Source of the DNA: an uncultured Clostridia bacterium
GTDB lineage: Bacteria > Bacillota > Clostridia > Christensenellales > CAG-917
DNA length: 64,000 bases
NCBI GenBank assembly: GCA_934277645.1
Contig: CAKQUX010000006.1
Span: forward strand, 1-64,000
Direction: 5' to 3'
Shown: piece by piece, positions 57,865-64,000 of the stretch
Position numbering within the stretch: the first letter of the stretch is position 1
Layout of the letters: the number at the start of each line of letters is the position of its first letter
The notes under the pieces: generated by a model
What the model was told of the DNA's origin: nothing
Seen by the model: only the letters and a program-made list of their open reading frames with translations
The model's database searches: none
Translations under genes and position numbers: made by a program

Positions 57865-58159
57865 ATAATTTCACAATTGAATTACGCTTGTCCGCCTTTT
57901 TAATTCGCTTCGCCTTAAAACGATAAGTATAAATTAAAAACGAAGCGACTTTGAAGATGTAGAAAAGTTTAGATAAGGATAGGGCACAAAAAAACACAGC
58001 CATAAGCTGTGTAAATCATCGATGACGATTGCTTTAAAATTTATTGGTTGGAATGTAGGCGGAAAGTAGCAAATTGCTAAATTGCTGAAAACGGCGAAAT
58101 GCTAAACAACCATTGCTTTCGGGTGGTAATTTACGCATTAAATTTTGCTATATTTTAAG
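57865..58159. other. Intergenic region between dinB and zinc-ribbon gene
   Basis: About 295 bp, AT-rich, with the dinB-side terminator at 57987-58013. No gene seen. Confidence 0.5.
57987..58013 (-). terminator. Terminator downstream of dinB
   Basis: On the minus strand ACACAGC pairs with GCTGTGT around a 5-nt loop and is followed by seven T residues, about 150 nt past the dinB stop. Confidence 0.8.
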
Positions 58160-59383
58160 CTATCTTTTAAACGGCAAAAAGTCGTCGTCTTCGTGAAGGT
58201 CGCCGAGAATTTCGTTGTCAATCAGAATTCCGCGTTTAACGGAATCGTAGCCGTATTTGTTGCGTATGCCGTCGATAGTTTTTTCGAGATTTAATTGTTT
58301 ATCTTCGTTTTCGGAGAAGAACGAAAGCTGATATTTGCTTGCGTCGTCGAGTTTTATTGCCCCGACGGTAATCGCTCTTAACGGCGCTTTGAAATCGTGC
58401 ATTTCTTTAAGCATTGCGATTGCGTTTTCGCCGATGGTTTTTGCCGACGCCGTGGCGTCTATAAGTCCTTTTTGTTTGCCGTTCCATTTAAGGTCCAATC
58501 CTTTAAGACCGAGTGAAATTCCGCCGGCAACAAGATTGTAGCGGCGAAGTCTTACGGCAACCATTTCGCTCAATGCGTATATGACCGTTTTTGCCTCTTC
58601 CAAAGTTTTTATGTCCTTAGGGGTAGTCGTGCCGTGACTGACGGATTTTGGAACAAAGGTATCGTAATAGAGCTTTACTTCTTCGTCGCTTATTCCTTGC
58701 GCAGCGTTTATCATTTTATCGCCGACAATTCCGAAATGTTGCTTCAATGCTTTGCGGTCGGCTCTTGCCAAGTCGCCTATGGTTTTAATGTTAAGGTCGT
58801 CGAGCTTTTTGGCGGTCTTTTTGCCTATCATAATAAGTTCGGCAGGCGACATATCATAAATTCTGTCCTTAAAATTGTCGCGATTCAAAACGGTCACCGC
58901 ATCGGGTTTTTTTAAGTCTGAACCGAGTTTTGCAAGCGTTTTGGTGAAAGATACCCCGACGGAGATGGTGAGTCCCGTTTCGCGTTTTACTCGTTCTTTA
59001 ATGTCGTATGCGATTTTTTCTCCGCTTCCTAACAGCGGTATGGATTCCGTCACGTCAAGCCAACATTCGTCAATGCCGAATCTTTCGACGCGGTCGGTGT
59101 AGTTTGTGTAAATGTCAAAAACGATTTTGCTGTAATAGACGTACTTGTCGAAGTGCGGTCTTAAAAACACTACGTCGGGGCATTTTTGTTTCGATTGCCA
59201 GATAGGCTCGCCCGTCTGTACGCCTGCGGCTTTCGCAATTTGATTTTTTGCCAAAACAATCCCGTGTCTTAATTCGGGATTTCCGCAAACAACAATCGGC
59301 AAACCGCTAAGTTCGGGGTGAGCGAGCGCTTCGACCGATGCGTAAAAATTGTTTAAGTCGCAATGAAGTATCGTTTTGTCCAT
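58160..59383 (-). CDS. dinB: DNA polymerase IV (Y-family)
   Basis: A 407-residue translesion polymerase. The catalytic carboxylates are Asp9 (ILHCDLNNFYASVE) and Asp105-Glu106 (FGIDECWLDV). The thumb/HhH region has MIGKKTAKKLDDLNIKTIGDL, and the little-finger domain follows to about residue 350. The C-terminus resembles the UmuC/DinB lineage of Bacillota but lacks a clear beta-clamp pentapeptide by eye. TTGTTT and TATAAT are spaced 17 nt, the -10 ends 6 nt before the ATG and no Shine-Dalgarno sequence is present, so the mRNA is probably leaderless. It is divergent from galE. I see no LexA box. Confidence 0.94.
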   Translation of the reverse strand: MDKTILHCDLNNFYASVEALAHPELSGLPIVVCGNPELRHGIVLAKNQIAKAAGVQTGEPIWQSKQKCPDVVFLRPHFDKYVYYSKIVFDIYTNYTDRVERFGIDECWLDVTESIPLLGSGEKIAYDIKERVKRETGLTISVGVSFTKTLAKLGSDLKKPDAVTVLNRDNFKDRIYDMSPAELIMIGKKTAKKLDDLNIKTIGDLARADRKALKQHFGIVGDKMINAAQGISDEEVKLYYDTFVPKSVSHGTTTPKDIKTLEEAKTVIYALSEMVAVRLRRYNLVAGGISLGLKGLDLKWNGKQKGLIDATASAKTIGENAIAMLKEMHDFKAPLRAITVGAIKLDDASKYQLSFFSENEDKQLNLEKTIDGIRNKYGYDSVKRGILIDNEILGDLHEDDDFLPFKR

Positions 59384-59389
59384 ACACTT

Positions 59390-59418
59390 ATTATAGCAAA
59401 AAATCTATTGCAAAACAA
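59390..59418 (-). promoter_or_regulatory. Leaderless promoter of dinB
   Basis: On the minus strand TTGTTT (59413-59418), 17-nt spacer, TATAAT (59390-59395), then 6 nt to the ATG. Confidence 0.7.
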
Positions 59419-59436
59419 TAGACATTGTTGTATACT
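59408..59436 (+). promoter_or_regulatory. Promoter of galE-galU
   Basis: TTGCAA (59408-59413), 17-nt spacer, TATACT (59431-59436). It overlaps the divergent dinB promoter. Confidence 0.6.
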
Positions 59437-59474
59437 TTATATAATATCAATAAAATTTTTACGGAGATAAAATC

Positions 59475-60461
59475 GTGATTTTAGTTACCGGCGGAGCAGG
59501 ATACATCGGCAGTCACACTGTCAGAGAATTACGCAGTCGCGGATATGACGTAGTCGTTTACGATAACCTTTCGACTGGACATATCGAATCGATCGGCGAC
59601 GCGCTTTTCGTCAAGGGCGATTTGTTTGACGTCGAATTGTTGAAAGATACGTTCAAAAAATACGGCGTAGATTCGGTCATCCATTTTGCGGCGTATTCGC
59701 TTGTCGGCGAGTCGATGATAAATCCGCTTAAATATTACAAGAACAACGTTTCGGGAACGCTTTGCCTATTAGAGGCTATGACTGCGTGCGACGTTAAGTA
59801 TCTCGTGTTTTCGTCAAGTGCGGCGACCTACGGAGATACTGGCGAAGATATTATAACCGAAAATTCGCCGCAAAACCCTACAAGCGTTTACGGAATGACG
59901 AAACTTATGATGGAACGACTTATGGCGGACTTTGACCGCGCTTACGGGATGAAGTACGTTGCGCTGCGTTATTTCAATGCGGCAGGCGCACACGCTGACG
60001 GAGATATCGGCGAAGACCACAATCCGGAAAGTCATCTTATTCCGATAATAATGCAAGTCTTAAACGGAAAACGTGAAAAACTCGGCATTTTCGGCGACGA
60101 TTATCCGACTTTTGACGGCACTTGCATAAGAGACTATATTCACATATCCGACCTTGCCGACGCTCATATCAAAGCGCTCGAAAGCCTTAGAGCGGGGGCA
60201 AATTCAAATTTCTATAATCTCGGAAACGGCAACGGCTTTTCCGTGAAACAAGTTATCGAGACCGTGTCTAAGGTTACGGGACGAAACGTCAATTACGAAG
60301 TTGTTCCGCGCAGAGCAGGCGACCCTGCGATATTGGTAGCTTCGAGCGACAAAATCAGAAGAGAACTTGGCTGGAAACCTCAGTTTGACAGCCTTGAAAA
60401 AATAGTAGCTTCGGCTTGGAAGTGGCACAGCGCTCACCCCGACGGCTACAAAACCAAATAA
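59475..60461 (+). CDS. galE: UDP-glucose 4-epimerase
   Basis: A 328-residue short-chain dehydrogenase that interconverts UDP-glucose and UDP-galactose using bound NAD. The Rossmann motif is VTGGAGYIGSHTV at the N-terminus and the catalytic SSSAATYG near residue 118. The Tyr-Lys pair is in SVYGMTKLMMERL near residue 143, and ALRYFNAAGAHADG is near residue 170. Length is typical. The start is GTG with ACGGAG upstream. galU begins 11 nt after the stop, so one operon supplies UDP-sugars for cell-wall glycans or galactose use. Confidence 0.96.
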   Translation: MILVTGGAGYIGSHTVRELRSRGYDVVVYDNLSTGHIESIGDALFVKGDLFDVELLKDTFKKYGVDSVIHFAAYSLVGESMINPLKYYKNNVSGTLCLLEAMTACDVKYLVFSSSAATYGDTGEDIITENSPQNPTSVYGMTKLMMERLMADFDRAYGMKYVALRYFNAAGAHADGDIGEDHNPESHLIPIIMQVLNGKREKLGIFGDDYPTFDGTCIRDYIHISDLADAHIKALESLRAGANSNFYNLGNGNGFSVKQVIETVSKVTGRNVNYEVVPRRAGDPAILVASSDKIRRELGWKPQFDSLEKIVASAWKWHSAHPDGYKTK

Positions 60462-60472
60462 TGGGAGAGATT

Positions 60473-61381
60473 ATGATTTCTGAGACAAAAAAGAGCAATA
60501 TTAAACCGGTCAGAAAAGCGGTTATACCTGCGGCGGGTTACGGAACGAGATTCCTGCCTGCAACGAAAGCGATTCCGAAAGAGATGCTTCCGATTGTCGA
60601 CACTCCGTCGCTTCAATACGTCGTTAAAGAAGCTGTCGAAAGCGGCATTACCGATATTTTGATTATCACGACAAGAGGAAAAGAGGCAATCGAAAATCAT
60701 TTCGATAAGTCTTTTGAACTCGAAACAAATCTTAAAAACGCGGGCAAAGACGATTATCTCAAACTTTGTCAGGATATAAGTTCGATGGCGAATATCGAAT
60801 ACGTTCGCCAAAAAGAAATGAAAGGAAGCGGCTGGGCAGTTCACTATGCCAAAAACTTTGTGGGCGACGAACCGTTTGTCGTTTTGTTCGGCGACGACGT
60901 CATCTATACGACAAAGGAACAACAACCTGTTTCCAAACAGCTTATCGACGCTTACAACGTCACGGGAACGTCAATTCTCGGCGTTCAGACCATCGAAGGC
61001 GAAGAAATCAGAAAATACGGCGTCGTCGTTCCGGACGGCAAGACCGAAGGCAGATTTACAAAACTTAAATCGCTTATCGAAAAACCGCAAGGCGAGATTC
61101 CGTCGCACCTTACGAGTCTCGGAAGATTTTTGCTTACGCCGGATATTTTTGAAATTTTGGAGCGTACGCCTCCTGCGCCGAACGGCGAAGTTTATCTTAC
61201 CGACGCTATCGGCACGCAAGCGAAAGAAAGCGGCGTATACGCTTATGAATTTGCAGGCAGAAGATACGATATAGGCGACAAGCAAGGATTTTTGGAAGCG
61301 TGCGTCGAATACGCATTGCGTGACGAAAGGCTTGCGGGTGGCTTTAAGGCATATCTTAAAGATATAACGAAAAACCTTTAA
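60473..61381 (+). CDS. galU: UTP-glucose-1-phosphate uridylyltransferase
   Basis: A protein of 302 residues that makes UDP-glucose from UTP and glucose-1-phosphate. The nucleotide-binding signature is AVIPAAGYGTRFLPATKAIPKEMLPIVD near residue 15, then EMKGSGWAVHYAK near residue 115 and the metal-binding FGDDVIY near residue 140. SLIEKPQ and DIGDKQGFLEACVEYAL follow near the C-terminus. I start it at 60473 (GGAGA 7 nt upstream); longer in-frame versions would overlap galE without a binding site. It is followed by a small hairpin and mcsA. Confidence 0.96.
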   Translation: MISETKKSNIKPVRKAVIPAAGYGTRFLPATKAIPKEMLPIVDTPSLQYVVKEAVESGITDILIITTRGKEAIENHFDKSFELETNLKNAGKDDYLKLCQDISSMANIEYVRQKEMKGSGWAVHYAKNFVGDEPFVVLFGDDVIYTTKEQQPVSKQLIDAYNVTGTSILGVQTIEGEEIRKYGVVVPDGKTEGRFTKLKSLIEKPQGEIPSHLTSLGRFLLTPDIFEILERTPPAPNGEVYLTDAIGTQAKESGVYAYEFAGRRYDIGDKQGFLEACVEYALRDERLAGGFKAYLKDITKNL

Positions 61382-61384
61382 TTG

Positions 61385-61405
61385 AAGCCCTTCGGGGCTT
61401 TTGAA
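61385..61405 (+). terminator. Hairpin between galU and mcsA
   Basis: AAGCCC-TTC-GGGGCTT (61385-61400) with interrupted T residues. It is a weak terminator or attenuator, and the stem sits just upstream of the mcsA start codon where a Shine-Dalgarno sequence would be expected. Confidence 0.6.
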
Positions 61406-61409
61406 TTTT

Positions 61410-61745
61410 ATGATACTGTGTGATTATTGCAAAAAGAGAGAAGGCGTCCTGCCTTACAGTAAAACTTCGAGCGGTCAATGCGTCGTTTTGCATCTTTGTC
61501 CCGAATGTTACAAAAAGATGAACAGCTTGGGACTTGACCCTTTTGAAGTCGTAAAAGAGTTGATTGAACGTGACGGCACGGAATGTAATTCGTGCGGTTT
61601 TTCCGTTGACGATTTTAAAGATACCTTTTATCTCGGATGCGCCGATTGCTATAAGGATATGTCCGACGCCGTTTTGGGTGCGATAAGCAGAGTTCAACCT
61701 GCCGTTCGCCACGTCGGGAAGCGTCCTACGGGGGGCAGGGGATGA
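61410..61745 (+). CDS. mcsA: McsA-type zinc-finger activator of protein arginine kinase
   Basis: A 111-residue protein with two treble-clef-like Cys pairs: CDYCKKREG with CPECYKKM, and CNSCGFSVDD with CADCYKDM. This is the McsA pattern. In Bacillota McsA activates the arginine kinase McsB and the ClpC system. The usual C-terminal UVR-type coiled coil is short or missing, ending in a Gly/Arg tail. Its last 4 nt overlap the mcsB start, so translation is coupled. There is no clear Shine-Dalgarno sequence. Confidence 0.88.
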   Translation: MILCDYCKKREGVLPYSKTSSGQCVVLHLCPECYKKMNSLGLDPFEVVKELIERDGTECNSCGFSVDDFKDTFYLGCADCYKDMSDAVLGAISRVQPAVRHVGKRPTGGRG

Positions 61746-62740
61746 GCATTTTCGACACGGTTATTTCATCGAGAATAAGACTTGCAAGAAATATCAGAGG
61801 TTTAAGTTTTCCGCAGAATTACAAGCCTTTCGAAGCGGACAAGATTTACGAATTTACTTTTAAGGCAGGTTCGGCAATTAAGACGGTTGAAAACTGTGAA
61901 ACTATCGTTATGTCGTCGCTCAGCGAAATAGACAGACAGTCGCTTGTCGAAATGCATCTCGTAAGTCCTAACTTGCTTAAAAACAAATACGGCAGCGTCG
62001 TGTTGTCGGCAGACAAAAACATAAGCGTTATGCTCAGCGAAGAAGACCACATAAGAGAGCAATGCATCACTGACGGTTTGAACCTCGACTTGGCTTATAA
62101 ACGACTTGACAGAGTAGACGACGCACTTATAAACGCACTCGATATTGCGTTTGACGACAGGCTCGGCTTTTTGACGGCGTGTCCGACAAACGTAGGAACA
62201 GGAATGAGAGCGTCCGTTATGATGTTTTTGCCGGCTTTAAAAATGACGCATTTACTTGACGACGTGTTGGTTAAGGTTGCGCGTTCGGGCGGATATACGT
62301 TCAGGGGTGCATACGGCGAGGGTAGCGACGCCGAGGGCAACGTCTATCAGCTTTCAAATTCGTATACGTTGGGACTCAGCGAAAAGGACATATTGGACGG
62401 AGTAACGAAAACGGCAATTCAGCTTGCAGAGTGTGAAGATAAAGCGAGAAGGAAACTGCTTGCGGAAATGACTATTCCGCTTAAAGATAAGATATGTCGA
62501 AGCTGGGGACTTATATCGAATGCGTATATAATGTCTTCAAGCGAACTTATGAGCCTTCTTTCCGACGTAAAACTCGGAATAATTTTGGGAATATTACCAA
62601 GTTACGACATAAAAAAACTTGACCGCCTTGCCGTTCTTTCGGGGGCGGCTATGCTGTGTCAGGGCGTCGGCGAACTTTCGCCCGAACAAAGAGATATCAG
62701 AAGAGCGGCTTTTGTAAAGAATGCGATAAACGGAGATTAG
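61742..62740 (+). CDS. mcsB: Protein arginine kinase McsB
   Basis: A 332-residue member of the phosphagen-kinase fold that phosphorylates arginine side chains, marking proteins for ClpCP degradation. Conserved segments are SSRIRLARNIRGLSFP near the N-terminus, EMHLVSPNL near residue 70, NVGTGMRASVMMFLPAL near residue 152 and YGEGSDAEGNVYQLSN near residue 190. Length is slightly shorter than the 350-360 usual; the C-terminal arginine-binding segment is the part to check. It overlaps mcsA by 4 nt and is followed 1 nt later by clpC. The ctsR repressor that normally heads this operon is absent here. Confidence 0.93.
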   Translation: MSIFDTVISSRIRLARNIRGLSFPQNYKPFEADKIYEFTFKAGSAIKTVENCETIVMSSLSEIDRQSLVEMHLVSPNLLKNKYGSVVLSADKNISVMLSEEDHIREQCITDGLNLDLAYKRLDRVDDALINALDIAFDDRLGFLTACPTNVGTGMRASVMMFLPALKMTHLLDDVLVKVARSGGYTFRGAYGEGSDAEGNVYQLSNSYTLGLSEKDILDGVTKTAIQLAECEDKARRKLLAEMTIPLKDKICRSWGLISNAYIMSSSELMSLLSDVKLGIILGILPSYDIKKLDRLAVLSGAAMLCQGVGELSPEQRDIRRAAFVKNAINGD

Positions 62741-62741
62741 T

Positions 62742-64000
62742 ATGAGTACGGTTACGAGAAATTTTGAAAACGTTTTTTATGCGGCAACTCGCCTCGCTTC
62801 GGAAACGGGCGGAAACGTATATTCGGAACATATACTTTACGGCTTAGCCAGCGTCAAAGGCTCGGTCGCTCAAAAGATTTTGTCCGAGTTCGTTTCGGCT
62901 GACGAACTTTTAAACAATTTTAAACTTCATTCGGTCGGCGGAGCTATCTTTTCGGAACGAGCAAACAGAATAAGACAAAGAGCAATCGAGACGGCGGCGA
63001 TAAAAGGCACGGCGGCGGCAACCGAGCACATTTTGTATGCACTTTTGCTCGAAACCGATTGCGTCGCATATAGATATCTCGTTTCAAAAGGAATGAACGT
63101 AGGCGCGCTCGAATATGAATTCGAAACTTCGTTCGGAATCAGAAAAGACGACAGATATAGTCAGCCGACTCGTTCTAACGTGTTGGTTGCAGATTTTAAC
63201 GACCTTATCGGAAAGCTCAACAACGGACTTACTTATAACGGCGAAGACAAGCAGAATTCAGTTGGCGATAAGCAAGACGCGGAGTTTTCGGGAAAGGGGG
63301 ATTCGTTTGGAAAAGGCTTAAAACCGTATAACAAAAGCGGTTTCGAGCCGATTGAAAATTTAAAAAGCACTCTTCCCGTCGGACTTGAAAAATTCGGCGT
63401 AGACCTGACAAAGAAGGCAAGAGACGGAAAATTGGACCCCGTTATAGGACGCGGAAAGGAAATCGAAAGATTGGTGCAGGTCCTTTGTCGTCGCACGAAA
63501 AACAATCCCGTGCTTATAGGCGAACCGGGCGTCGGAAAATCTGCGGTTCTTGAAGGACTCAGCCAAGCGATAGTTAGCGGAAACGTCCCCGACGCGCTTT
63601 TGGGAAAGACCGTGTTTTCGCTTGACCTTACGTCAATCGTTGCGGGAGCGAAATATCGCGGCGAATTCGAAGAGCGTTTTAAATCGGCGCTCGACGCTAT
63701 AAAGTCGGCAGGAAATATAATTTTGTTTATAGACGAAATTCACACGCTCATTAAAACAGGCGGAAGCGAAGGCGCGCTTGACGCCGCAAACATTTTAAAG
63801 CCTATGCTCGCTCGCGGCGAACTTCAAACAATAGGCGCAACTACGATAGAGGAATATCGAAAGTATATCGAAAAAGACCCTGCCTTAGAAAGAAGGTTCC
63901 AACCTGTGCTTGTAGAAGAACCTTCGGTTTCGGAAACCGTCGAAATATTGAAGGGGCTTAAACAAAAGTTTGAAAATCATCATAAAGTTTCCATAACCGA
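62742..64000 (+). CDS. clpC: ClpC ATPase, 3' end beyond the window
   Basis: The first 419 codons of an AAA+ unfoldase that feeds ClpP. An N-terminal Clp_N repeat domain (about 1-145) is followed by a divergent, charged, Gly-rich linker (about 150-205). The first AAA module has ARDGKLDPVIGRGKEIERL, Walker A GEPGVGKS near residue 265, YRGEFEERFK near residue 305, Walker B ILFIDEIHTL near residue 330 and the arginine-finger region ALERRFQPV. The frame is open to the last base. It is coupled to mcsB (1-nt gap), which fits a shared role in arginine-phosphate-dependent proteolysis. The middle coiled-coil domain, expected next, lies outside the window. Confidence 0.95.
   Translation, partial: MSTVTRNFENVFYAATRLASETGGNVYSEHILYGLASVKGSVAQKILSEFVSADELLNNFKLHSVGGAIFSERANRIRQRAIETAAIKGTAAATEHILYALLLETDCVAYRYLVSKGMNVGALEYEFETSFGIRKDDRYSQPTRSNVLVADFNDLIGKLNNGLTYNGEDKQNSVGDKQDAEFSGKGDSFGKGLKPYNKSGFEPIENLKSTLPVGLEKFGVDLTKKARDGKLDPVIGRGKEIERLVQVLCRRTKNNPVLIGEPGVGKSAVLEGLSQAIVSGNVPDALLGKTVFSLDLTSIVAGAKYRGEFEERFKSALDAIKSAGNIILFIDEIHTLIKTGGSEGALDAANILKPMLARGELQTIGATTIEEYRKYIEKDPALERRFQPVLVEEPSVSETVEILKGLKQKFENHHKVSIT

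Noticed and set aside
59384..59418. LexA operator at dinB
   Set aside because: No GAAC-N4-GTTC or CTG-N10-CAG type site is visible around the promoter.

Overview
The window reads as a chromosomal segment of a low-to-moderate G+C, Gram-positive-type anaerobe of the Bacillota, most likely an uncultured gut Clostridia lineage. Evidence: the dnaG-rpoD-trmK-nif3 order, a T-box leader, an rplU-prp-rpmA operon whose L27 has a cleavable N-terminal extension, mcsA-mcsB-clpC, many lipobox lipoproteins, no outer-membrane genes, and glycosidases for plant or host sugars. Assignment below class is inference.

Layout. 1-2.2 kb (minus): tRNA-Gly, YfcE-type phosphodiesterase, RdgB, Na/Pi cotransporter. 2.4-7.4 kb: dnaG-rpoD-trmK-nif3-zinc-ribbon protein. 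7.5-12.3 kb: GH2 beta-galactosidase and a convergent MATE exporter with an odd acidic tail. 12.6-14.6 kb: T-box (apparent Trp specifier) and a solo TrpB2. 14.6-15.7 kb: L21 leader, rplU, prp, rpmA. 15.9-24.1 kb: a large secreted GLUG-type protein and two paralogous lipoproteins with identical 3' ends. 24.5-39.5 kb: a heterodimeric ABC exporter, HdeD-like and DUF2804 proteins, a tautomerase, a putative heavy-metal exporter, a MacB-like ABC/permease fusion, a Sel1 protein and a GH3 beta-glucosidase. 39.9-44.5 kb: an (AAGC)19 leader ORF with a terminator, a modular surface protein, tandem repeats and two tRNAs. 44.6-54.4 kb: a GDPD and two 'XRE repressor / divergent lipoprotein' modules with a TetR gene between. 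54.5-64 kb: thrS, a zinc-ribbon membrane protein, dinB, galE-galU, mcsA-mcsB and truncated clpC.

How genes work together. The housekeeping operons (replication/transcription initiation, ribosomal proteins, protein quality control) are conventional. The accessory material is mostly cell-surface: at least seven large exported proteins built from GLUG, Ig-like, InlB-like and FN3-like modules. Several of these sit beside small DNA-binding regulators.

The most interesting signals are regulatory. (1) A 48-codon leader ORF made of 19 AAGC repeats ends inside the 5' arm of a strong terminator upstream of a surface-protein gene; slippage would move the stop codon into or out of the hairpin, suggesting phase-variable attenuation. 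(2) An identical 17-bp palindrome lies between the -35 and -10 of two promoters 12 kb apart, one beside an XRE regulator, which suggests a small regulon. (3) At least six genes have a -10 box exactly 6 nt before the ATG and no Shine-Dalgarno sequence, so they are probably leaderless. All are inferences from sequence.
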